Assembly: GCF_945859705.1 (NCBI RefSeq) | Contig: NC_079135.1 | Location: forward strand, 124,304,551-124,368,550 | Length of the DNA: 64,000 nucleotides | DNA from: Episyrphus balteatus | Lineage: Eukaryota > Arthropoda > Insecta > Diptera > Syrphidae | Direction of reading: 5' to 3' | In this document: one piece after another, positions 1-10,200 of the stretch | How the letters are laid out: each line of letters starts with the position of its first letter | Position numbering within the stretch: position 1 is the first letter of the stretch | Made by a program: the position numbers and the translations under genes | Notes under the pieces: generated by a model | The model's input: the letters and a program-made list of their open reading frames with translations, nothing else | Told to the model about the DNA's origin: nothing | Database searches by the model: none

Positions 1-1802
1 GTTATTTTATCCTAGAGCAAATGAGTTTTGATTCGAATATAGCTAATCAAAATATTTGTATCTTCAGGGTTAAATCAATGAGTAAATCATTGATGAATAT
101 TTTAACTGTTGTTTGTGTCCCTAACAGACAGAGAGATAGTTACCAAAATTTCTTGTGTGAGATGTAACCAATTCATATTAATATTACAAGTACCTAGGTC
201 CATTTATAGTGATAACAAACACGTAAGGGACCGGCATGTATCGGTGCCGTTTCCGAGAAAAAGTGCATTAAAAGTGCAGTTTTTTAAAAGAATTGTTATG
301 AAATTTGTAGTTTTAATTAGTAGTAAATAAATTATAGTAATAAAAATAATAATAAAAAATTCTGTCGTTTAATTTAATACAACCTTTGGAATTAGGTCTT
401 TTTTTCAAAACAAAAATTATTAGTTTTTTTTAATATTGCGATTTTATTACACAGTTTTTTAATAATTTTTTTATTAATTTCAAATACAAAAAAATTTAAA
501 TGTATTAGTTTCAAATGCAAAAAAATTAAAATGTAATATCAAAAGTATTGAAATATAAGAAAATTTGAAATTAAAACTAATTTCTTTGCAAATAAATTAT
601 ACCTACTCTATCTGGTGAAGAATTGATATAAAATACTCGTCATCTTTTTTTAATAGGACGTATATGAAAACAAAATTAAAAAAAAAACATAAAAATCGTT
701 TTTCAAAATAATAAAACAGCATCTGAAATCAAATTGCCCTCCAAAACAAGAATGCAATTTCATTTCTTTAATTAAGATGTATTTTTAGAAAAAAAAAATT
801 CAAAATCGTTAGAGCCGTTTAAAAAAAAAAATAATTTTTTATAAATGATTTTTTGGAAAAAAGTTTTAAAATAAAATTGGTATGCCATTTTGTAGAAATC
901 ACTTAACGACATATAAAACCAAAATTTCAAAATTCTATGTCCCGTATTCGAAAATCTGATTTTTCAAAAAATAATTTTCAAATTTTTTTTAAAAATTCAA
1001 AAATTAATTTTTGCAAAGTTTTATTTTTGGCTTTGTTATTTGTTCCCTAGTTTTAAGTATAAATTTCTACAAATGTAAAATATTTATGTGTTTATATTGA
1101 GCAAACACTTGTCTTACTAATTTATGTTGTACCTATGTTATTTGGAACATTATATTTATTCATGTTATCTCCTAAATATTATACTTAAATATTATACCAG
1201 ACCAATCCTAAGTCGGTAATTTTATTAACTTTAAAAAAACACTTTAATTTTTGTTATTCAATAAAATTTATTCATTCATTCTTATATTAAAATTATAAAA
1301 ATGCTTTTTTACAAAAAGTTACGTTGAAATCGAATAAATAAATTCGGAGCAAATTGGATTAACAAAAAAAGAAAAAACGGTTCTATGGCAGGTAGGTACT
1401 GTTAATACACTGGTGCTAGTTCGAAAAAGATTTTAATAATTTTTTGTAGATAATAACTTAAGAATAGTATCATTTTATTGTATTGAGACATTAGATATAA
1501 AACTGGAACAATAAAATTTGAAGAAAATCGGAGCAAAATATGAATAGTCGAGTAAAATTAAGCATAAAATTGGTAAAATCTCGGAATCCAGGGAAAGTCG
1601 ATGAATCTGTAAAACTAGTATAGGGTTGCATTATTAAAAGGTCAAATAAGAAAGTTAAAAAAAATTTCACCACTCTCGATTACAACAATTTTTAAGGACT
1701 GTTTATTGTCATTCGGTATGAAAGCGTTCAATCGGAATTGCTTTCTCATTTTAGATTTTGTTCAAACAAATAAAAAAACGAAAACGACTCTTAAGCCTGG
1801 TA
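1..1802. other. Intergenic AT-rich stretch, no gene
   Basis: I see no supported gene here. Short open frames at 109-330 and 1491-1673 lack recognisable motifs and sit in very AT-rich sequence. The interval is mostly poly-A/T-rich decayed repeat, listed separately at 660-1420. Confidence 0.6.
660..1420. repeat. Diverged copy of the repeat in Rft1 intron 3
   Basis: Several blocks match the element inside the Rft1 gene (about 41290-41700) in the same order. They include a block around 690-740 (CATCTGAAATCAAA), one around 800-820 (TCAAAATCGTTAGAGCCGTT) and one around 1376-1415 (AACGGTTCTATGG...CTGTTAATA). This copy has lost clear terminal inverted repeats, so its limits are approximate. Confidence 0.55.
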
Positions 1803-2028
1803 CTTTGTATATAAAATCTATAGTACTATCATGAAAAAAAAACAGCGCCACCAAAATAGTAAGCTAGCGAACGAACTAAAAACTATGTCAAATTTCAAAC
1901 AGAAATGTATATCTCATCTCCTTACTCCCCTTATTGAATTCGATCTAAGCGCCCTCGCGACCACTCAGGTAGCGAACAAACTAAAAAATTTCACTTCATG
2001 ATAGTACTATAGATTTTATATACAAAGG
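1803..2028. mobile_element. MITE with 33-bp terminal inverted repeats
   Basis: The ends at 1803-1835 and 1996-2028 are inverted copies of each other (left end begins CTTTGTATATAAAATCTATA). The TAGTACTAT motif recurs between 2060 and 2100 beside further pieces of the neighbouring element, so this MITE appears inserted into, and rearranged with, the 2111-2345 family. Confidence 0.75.
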
Positions 2029-2110
2029 CCTGGTACGCTGCTGATGCGAAACGATAGTACTATAGATTTGTACTATAGTACTGATAGTACTATAGATTTT
2101 AAATACAAAG

Positions 2111-2345
2111 GCCTGGTACGCTGCTGATGCGAAACGAAATTTTCCATACAAAATTTCGTTAACGAAATCTTGAACGAAATTAAATTTGTTTTTGCTTTTA
2201 CTTTTTGATGTTTTGATTTTTTTTTACTTCTGTTGTTATTATTTTTAGTTTGCTATAATACCCGATGGTAGTTTTTTGTTAACATGTTCGCTGTTGACTT
2301 TTGAGACTTCAAAATTTTTCGTTTCGCTTCAGCAGCGTACTAGGC
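2111..2345. mobile_element. MITE, GCCTGGTACGCTGCTGATGC family (copy 1)
   Basis: Inverted ends lie at 2111-2137 and 2319-2345. The same layout and internal sequence (ATCTTGAACGAAATTAAATT) recur at 38988-39221, and a weaker relative lies at 56702-56928. A truncated left end of the same family lies at 2029-2056. No coding potential. Confidence 0.75.
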
Positions 2346-2931
2346 TTTACTCCAAATTCCCGCCAATCGGTAATTGCGTAATTTTTTACACAACTTAAAT
2401 ATGACAATGAAGAGCAGTCCATATATATATAATACGTCCATGGTATTCCCATTTGTTTAAACACTCGGTCTCACAGACCAGTAGGTCACCATATATGGCG
2501 AGTTATATAAATATAAATAATTCCATGAAAAGCAAGCAGTTAATAGCGGTTTCCACTTGCGATAGCGAAAGCATGCTTTATCGCTTTTGGTTGGAATTTA
2601 TGGCTTTTGAATACCGCTTGTAAGGTATAACATCCCTGATAAATAAATTACTATCTATCGCATGCAATTACTCTCGCGATATTTATTTTGCATGACAATC
2701 AAAATGTCAAAACTGTCAAAAAAATCTACTACAATTATTCAAATGAATTTGCAGCTGTTTGATAATTCATTCGCAAATCGCAAAATCTCAAACAAAATAC
2801 ACAAAACAAAAGTTAAAGAGCCACTCATTTCATATCTTCACAAATTGGTAAATAATAATACAAATAAATTCGATTTTCTAACAAAACTATTTTCTTAGAA
2901 CCCCCCAAACAAAAACACTCCCAAAATCACC

Positions 2932-4953
2932 ATGAACAGCAGCAGCAGCAGTAAAAAACACAAATCTTCCTCAAGCGAAGATCAAAAAAGTAGTAGTAAA
3001 AAAGCTAAAAACGAATTTATTCGTCTAGCAGTCTCCACTTATATGAAAGACAAACGATATGTTTCGACAAAAAAAATACGCCGCACAGATTTCAATCTAT
3101 CCCAAGCTAATAAGCAATTTTTCTTTAACAAAATGATCAAAAATGATGCATTTATAAATAATTTCTTTTTATTTTCAAATGTCACATGTAATTCTACAAA
3201 TTACAAATTTATAAATGATCAATTTAAGAAATTTGCAGATTTTGTAGAGTTGCAAAAGTTGGAGATAAAAATTCAACTTCGTCGATTTTATGGTCCAATT
3301 ATATGTCATTTATATTTAGAAATTTTAAAGGGAAGAGAGTCTTCTCAGGCAATGGACTTTTTACGTAATAATGTTCATCATATTCCTTCTGATAATGATT
3401 CCATTGGACGAGTTAAAACTAACTCTGAAAATGACAATAATACTTCCACTAATTTTAAGGGAAGATATTTCATTAATCTTGTCAAACTTTTGTTTGCCTG
3501 TCCAAATCTTGATGCGGCAGAAAATGTCCGTGAAATCATAGCCTTTCGAAGTTCCAAATTCGAAATCGATGTTAATATCGATGCCATTCAGATTTTGAAT
3601 GAGTTTCTTAAAAATCATGCAAATGTCATGCTTTTAAGTACAATCCATACTTGGATCCACATCAATGTAACTGATGTCAAAGATCATAAGTCGGATAATA
3701 TGATTTTTATCAAAGAAAAAGAACGTAGGCAATTGACTGAAATGAAGCCACCATTGCCACCTACGAAAGGGGTAAAAAAAGAACCTTTAGACCCATCGAA
3801 GGGTCCACAGGCAAATGTCTTTCAGACTGCTCTTAAAAATATAAATCACATAATGTTGGAAATGAAAAGGATCCAACAGGATTATCCACATTATGTGAAA
3901 GTCTTTGATCCTGACAAGTTCTTGACTTCGGGACATTGTGATAGAAATCAATGTCATGTTGCAGCGGGATTTGATGATTCTGTGGTAAAGCTTTGGCAAC
4001 ATAGTAGCCAAATGCTGAGGGGAAAAAATGTATATACAAGTTATAATGAGTCCATATGCCCTTGGAATGTGAATAATCAATTCACTGAAGAGGAGGAAGA
4101 TAAAGAGGACTTAGATAAAGCAATTGAAGAAGACGAATTCCCGGTTGGAATGAATAATCAGGCTTCCTCCGGAGAGATTCTTCTGCGAGGTCATAGCAGA
4201 GGAGTAACTGATCTTCGATTTTCATCCCACTATCCTATTTTACTGACAGTCTCAAAAGACGAATCAATGAGATGTTGGTCAGCTAATAACTATAATTGCT
4301 CTAGAATCTACAATGGCCATACTAATCCAATTTGGTGTGTCAATGAGAGTCCTATAAGCTCTTATGTTGCAACTGGTTCTAAAGATCTTACAGCACGTTT
4401 ATGGAGCCTCGAAAGAGATTTTCCATACATCACTTATATCGGTCACACTCAAGATGTAAACTGTCTTGCATTTCATCCAAATGGTAGTTATATTGCAACT
4501 GGCTCGGATGATTTTTCAGTTCGTCTTTGGTCAGTGGCAACTGGGAAAGTTTTTCGAGTATTTTCGGAATCAAAACAACCAATTACTACGTTGGCTTTTA
4601 GTCCTGATGGGAAATTTTTAGCTGCAGCAGGAGATGAGAGAAAAATTCGAATATTAGATTTAGCAGCTGGGCAGCAACTTTCTGAGTTGAAAGAACATAG
4701 TACAAGTGTAACGAGTATTGCTTGGAGTACAAATGGTCAGCGAATTGCATCGGGGAGTAGTGATGGAGTTTTGAAAATTTGGAATATTCATAAATTGGAA
4801 GGATTAAATTTGAAAAATGAAAGCAGTAGTACAGTTTCAACGACGACAAGTAGTACACCAACGCCAACAACATTTTCTAGCAATAATCTTAGTCGAATTT
4901 GTAAAGTTGAGTATAATGCCGATAATGTGCTTACAGTTATTGGTAGAAAGTAA
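2932..4953 (+). CDS. wda: WD-repeat TAF5-like SAGA subunit (Wda/TAF5L)
   Basis: Single-exon, 673-residue protein of the TAF5 family. The family's TAF5L/Wda branch is a scaffold of the SAGA histone-acetyltransferase coactivator in the nucleus. A Ser/Lys-rich N-terminus is followed by a TAF5 NTD2-type helical region (about residues 75-205), a low-complexity acidic linker (about 385-400), and WD40 repeats from about 335 to 625. Blades include GHTNPIWCV, GSKDLTARLWS, FHPNGSYIATGSDDFSVRLW and SSDGVLKIWN. The blade reading RLWSLERDFPYITYIGH fits human TAF5L (RLWSFDRTYPLRIYAGH) better than TAF5, so I prefer wda over Taf5 or the testis paralogue can. The ATG is preceded by CACC, a good eukaryotic start context. 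The repeats are rather diverged. Family is certain; the choice of paralogue is less so. Confidence 0.8.
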   Translation: MNSSSSSKKHKSSSSEDQKSSSKKAKNEFIRLAVSTYMKDKRYVSTKKIRRTDFNLSQANKQFFFNKMIKNDAFINNFFLFSNVTCNSTNYKFINDQFKKFADFVELQKLEIKIQLRRFYGPIICHLYLEILKGRESSQAMDFLRNNVHHIPSDNDSIGRVKTNSENDNNTSTNFKGRYFINLVKLLFACPNLDAAENVREIIAFRSSKFEIDVNIDAIQILNEFLKNHANVMLLSTIHTWIHINVTDVKDHKSDNMIFIKEKERRQLTEMKPPLPPTKGVKKEPLDPSKGPQANVFQTALKNINHIMLEMKRIQQDYPHYVKVFDPDKFLTSGHCDRNQCHVAAGFDDSVVKLWQHSSQMLRGKNVYTSYNESICPWNVNNQFTEEEEDKEDLDKAIEEDEFPVGMNNQASSGEILLRGHSRGVTDLRFSSHYPILLTVSKDESMRCWSANNYNCSRIYNGHTNPIWCVNESPISSYVATGSKDLTARLWSLERDFPYITYIGHTQDVNCLAFHPNGSYIATGSDDFSVRLWSVATGKVFRVFSESKQPITTLAFSPDGKFLAAAGDERKIRILDLAAGQQLSELKEHSTSVTSIAWSTNGQRIASGSSDGVLKIWNIHKLEGLNLKNESSSTVSTTTSSTPTPTTFSSNNLSRICKVEYNADNVLTVIGRK

Positions 4954-5399
4954 GAAATGTTTAATTTAATTTTTATTTTTTTTTAGGTTTAGTTTTTGAC
5001 ATGTATTAAATTTATTTTAAATATAATTGTAGTTAATTAATTAATATACAAGATTTGTAAGTTTGTAAACTATCTTTTTTCTATGGCGATAAAAACTTAA
5101 CGATGAAACATCGATAGTCATTCGCTTTACATGCCCCAGACACTCTTAATGTTTAATCGTCCTTGTATTGTATTTTGTTCACTGAATCTTGTATTGTTTA
5201 TTTCTCCTTGGTTCTTCGCGTTAGAATTTATTACTCAATCGATTGTTCCACCCAAATAGCTATTCTTGTTGTATCTACTAATAAATTAGTAGCCACATAC
5301 AATTTCTAATAATATACAAAAGAACAATATTGGTTAAAATAAGTTTAATTCGGTCTTAACTCGATCTAATCTCAAGCATAACAAACTCTACTAATATTT

Positions 5400-7000
5400 A
5401 TTTCCCCAGTACCACCTACTCCTTTTCTTCGGTGTTGTAGTACTGCTTGATGAAACATTCGGCCATCGTGTCATCTTCGACGCCCTCGTTGAGTTCACTA
5501 TCGAATTCTATCCATTGCTTCATTCTGTCAGCAGACCGTACTAAAGAATAGGGTTTCTTAGTCCTTTTATATTTTGCATCTAGTTTACGTGAAGAGCCAG
5601 TTGAATTAACAGCACCTCTTTTTGGACATTACTAGTTCACCAACATTGTACTGGCTTTCCCATACTGAACGAATGTTTTCGTTATTTTTGTTGATGATTT
5701 AAATCATTTTTTGGGCTAGAACATCCGCCTGTGGATCTCGAGAAATATATCCCGTCATCTTTACTTTTTATTTTTACTCTTCATCCCAATGGTCTTCTTC
5801 TCTACACTTGCGAGTAGACCATGCCGAATAGTACGGTTAAATATTTCTTTCTGTCCGTTTACTCTTAGAGTTCTTGTGCAATCTGTAGATTATGTAGATA
5901 AAGTTTTCAAATAACTTTGATGTAAACAGGTTAAAAATTTCTGTTAGAAAATTCAAAACGCGTTTTGTCTTGTGTGTGTGCTTGGAAGTGCTTTTATGAT
6001 TATATTTAAAGTAAATGCATCCACTAGTATTATTAGGCATGAATTTCCCTTAGTGGATTTAGTGAACGGTCCCAAACGGAATATGGGGATGGTGTCATCA
6101 GGAATATACTTCTTCTCCATGAGATATAGTTCTCCACGAGGTTGTACTTTGTTGCTATTGTAGACACATTCAACACATGCCTTAAGATACTTTGTGTCAT
6201 TCGCGGGAACAAATATCTACTTTTCAGGTCGTCCGGTGTTTTTATATCAGAAAAATGTCCCATTATGTCGTGATTGTTGCCCCATAACTCGATTACGAAG
6301 TCTTCTTTCGACACGTACAATTTAAGATTATTTCGTCTTGAATATATACTCGCCCATGCTTAAGAACGTAATCTAAATGTATTTGCTTCTCTTCATTATT
6401 GTCTTGTGTTCGGTTGAGACATTGTGCGAATTTAGCGATATGTTCGTCTTGGAGTTATGTATAAAGCCAATCAGAATAGTCTATAGTTACTTTCAGCACG
6501 TTCATTTCAGCAAAATCAGGCTCATGTGCTTCTTCTTTAGGATTGGTAAGAGGTTAAGCAATTAGCGAATAGTTTTCAATAAATTTTCGGAAATTGTTAA
6601 ATTTTGCCATTTTTTTTCTAAATGCCCAAGGAATTCTATCTCTGTCTATGTTGAAAAAAAAACATTATGTTCGAAGATTCAGTGTTATATTTGAGTATTT
6701 TAATATATTTAGAAAGGTTTTCAATGTGGTTTTCAATTTCTCTACCCCTTCTTTAAAAGTTTCAGATGGCATAACTATATCATCCATACAGCAAAGGATT
6801 TTTGCCGGTTTCATATTTCGGACAGTTTTTGAAAAATTAATGTTAATGCATACAAACCGTGAATGCAGTGAAATGTGAATAGGAAAGCGGATTTTGTTCG
6901 TGGTGGAATTTAGTTTCCGGTGACACACATTCTCTCCTCGCCTTTCTCTTTTTTTAACAAAGACCACCGGTGAAGCATAATCGGATATGGATCGGAGATG
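5400..7000 (-). mobile_element. Decayed Ty3/gypsy-type retrotransposon pol
   Basis: Reading the minus strand, 6967-6665 encodes a reverse-transcriptase remnant: a YRKLNSTT-like block (HRKLNSTTNKIRFPI) and the active-site box CMDDIVMPS, normally YMDD or YVDD. Lower down, 6320-6033 resembles an integrase zinc-binding region (HDIMGHFSDIKTPDDLKSRY...FPRM). A further block at about 5620-5425 (GSSRKLDAKY...) resembles an integrase C-terminus, ending at a stop near 5423. The order RT then integrase fits Ty3/gypsy. Frames are broken, the active site is altered, and I found no LTR pair, so this is an inactive relic between wda and the enigma-like gene. Confidence 0.65.
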
Positions 7001-7217
7001 ATCCGAATCATTGTAGAAAGTATCTGTCCTTTTGCATATCGGACATCAATAACAACAGTAGACGCCATCTATGAATTATGGATTTCTTTTGCTACCAGCT
7101 ACCACTTGGTCACAAGACTCTTCAAGTAAGTAAAATATTGATATACCATAAACTTTTTTTTTCTTAACAAACATTTTATTATCTGGTCTAAAATTTCTTA
7201 TTTAAAACAATTACAAA

Positions 7218-10200
7218 TTAAAAATTAAACGTCAACGGATGCTCTGAAAAATATCCACCACTCTTAAAGACCTGCTTTGTTAGCCTATTAACATTATGAT
7301 CATTATTCAAATATGGACCTTCGAATATTTCATAAGCAAGTGTTTTCACTTTGGCTTCACCCTCAGCACAAATAGTCAAAGCTAATAACAACTCATAATC
7401 AGATAACTTCAAACCTATACAATATGCTCTCGATGCTCTTGATGCACTTGCAAACATAGCATAAATATGAGAAACAATTTCAGCCAATCGATAGATTTCA
7501 ATATGTTTCTGTACAACTTCCTGACCATATTTTGTCAGAAGTATTTCTGCAGCCATTTGCAATCTTGTTACCGATCGTTCTATACACTGGGCGGCTGGTT
7601 CCAATGATGGATGTAATGCCTCGCCTAAACGAAGTTTTGACTTTGGATTTTCTAAACTAGAAGATTCCATGAATTTCGAAAATATATGACCAGGATGGAA
7701 TAGAGGATTTCTCGACTTCATAACTGTTTCGCCGATATTTTGTCCAGCATACTGCAGTCCTGTAAGAGAGATATACATTCGAAGAGAGTCAATAGGTTCA
7801 CTCTGTGTATACAACTGCAGGGCATTTCGGAAAGCTATTTCAGTTGGTTGACCAGAAATCAAGGATTTCGGTCCAATGACGTCAATGCTTTTGGAAGAAT
7901 TCTCAAACAGTCGAGTGAGGGTGTAGTACTGTAAAAGAAGGAAGAAAATACAGAATGAAGGTGGAATTTTGGGAATATTCCTAATTTACCTTTGTAACTG
8001 CTGCTTCCATACCAACGTCCTGTTGATCGAATTCATCCAACAGACCTGCTGTTAGGTAAATCATGCTTTCCATTGCATAGGTACTCGTAGTCAAAGTTGA
8101 AATATGCTTTCTAATTCCCTCCAGATCTCTTGAAAGTAAAGTCATAAAATTGGTTCAAAGTACTTCGTTTGGTTTATGTTTTTTTTTAACATACTTGAGA
8201 GCTATCCCACATTGTTTATTTTGAATACTATGCTGTGTCAGTTCATTAAGAATTTTCTTCGACAATCCCAAAGCAATCATAGAACTACGTAATCTGGTGC
8301 TTCTCAAAACCACTTCAGCAGTTACACTACCCTCATTGGCATTCCCAACAACACAACCTGAAAAGAAAAAAATGTGAATCTTCTTCTTTACCAGCATTCA
8401 AATCGCATACTTTCTGGAACCTTGACATTATTAAATTCAACTTTACACGATGGCAATCCTTTACAGCCAATCGTTGCATGTTGTTCACCAATTTTCACTC
8501 CTGGCGTTGATTTGTCAACCAAGAATATGGTTGTCGTTTTTCCCGCATCGTTGGATATGTTTAGTTTTGCTGTCTGAGCAATGACCAGAAACAGACCAGC
8601 ATTGGGACCATTTAATACAAAAGCCTTTTCACCATTCAGAATCCACACTCCTTCGACTGAATCATGATTGGCTGTTGTATTAAAGAAGCCATCTTCAGCT
8701 TCGTTGTATTCAAATATAGCTTCAGTTGCAATTAGTGAACCTGAGATATTAAAGAAGCAAATCGTTATTAAAAATTCTTAAACCATTGAAGCATTTGTAA
8801 AAGGTTCGGGTCAAAATTCTTTTTTCAAAATTCTGATTTTCGAAATTCTTTTTTCAAATTTTTGCTTTTCATAATTTTTTTTTAAAAAATTCTGGAAAAA
8901 ATTAAAAAAAGTGCGCGCTTTTTAACATTTTCCAAACCCTTTTTTAATTTTTGCAGAATTTTGTAAAATCATCTTCTCGCTAAATTTGCCGCTTTATTTT
9001 ATTAATTATTACTCATGTCGTTTTCGATTGGTTCCATTGTCAGCTATTACATGAAGCCTCAAGAGGCTTGACTCTTTTTTCTAATTTTCTTTTGATAATC
9101 ATTCTGTGAGGCGCGTACTATTATTTGAGTCAAAGACTCAAATTTGACATTTCTCTTTTGATTTAAGTATTGTTGTTGTTGTACTCCACCAAGAAGCAAA
9201 AAGAAATGAAAGGGAATGTTGAAAAAAGAAAGAGTGAAAAAAGAAACGTCAAAAAAGAGTCTCGGAATTTTGGCCCACGACTCTCCGGTCGGATAATTTT
9301 TTGTTTTATCTTCTTTCTCTTTTGTACTCATTGGTTTTGAAAAGAGGCGCGCCTCTTGAGGCTTCATGTAATAGCTGACATTCAAATATTCACTCATTCT
9401 GAAATCGAATTGAACAGGCCAAATCGCTTCCACTCAAAACTGTTTATTTGTTTTTCTGTGAAATTAATAAAATGTCAAATATGGCATTAGACTTGAAAAA
9501 TAATTAATATTCAAAGAAAACGGTACCTAACGTTTAACAAATTAATGGGAAATTCGTTTTTCAAAATATTTAAATGGTGGAGTAACTAAAGTAAATTATT
9601 AGGGAACCCTGCCGAACAGCTCTGATTTTGATGATCTTTTTTTTCAAACGTTGGTAATAACTAAAAATACTTTAAAACCTATAGGTTAAAATTGCCGATG
9701 TTGCCGTATTGTTTTTTTAAATTAATTTTTTTTTTAACAAAACCATTTTTTTTTTTGCTTAAATTTCATAAAATAAATGACAACAAAAGATTCTCTAGGT
9801 AATTTAATGTCGTTTTCTATTGACGAATCTCAGAATGAGATTTGTGAATTTGACAGCTGAAAGGGGGGGTGAAGAGGGGAAATAGTGGACAAATCTCAGA
9901 TTTCATGATCTATTTGCGTCTTGAGATTCAAAAAAATGACAAAAAAATGAATCTGAGATTCAAGAATCTGATTCTGGATTTTTATCAAGATTCACGCATA
10001 CAAACACACGCACTTTCACACACACTCCTCTGTTTGACATTTGTCTGAACATTTGTTGTTGTTTTATTTTTTTTATACGCACAGATTTCGCACACAATTA
10101 CAAAACTAGATTTCATATTCTATTTGCAGTGGAAAATCTGAGAATTTTACACACAAATCTCAAAAGTCAATAGAAAACGACATAAGGAAACAAAATATAT

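Noticed and set aside
2662..2898. Open frame of 78 codons just upstream of wda
   Set aside because: No recognisable motif, composition like the surrounding AT-rich DNA, and it ends right before the wda start, so it is better read as 5' flank.
2932..4953. Calling this gene Taf5 or cannonball
   Set aside because: WD blades and the linker fit TAF5L/Wda better, although a strict orthology test was not possible.
8390..8410. Alternative donor at 8392 (TG|GTAAAG) for Egm exon 2
   Set aside because: It shifts the frame of the next exon; the donor at 8410 (A|GTATGC) keeps frame.
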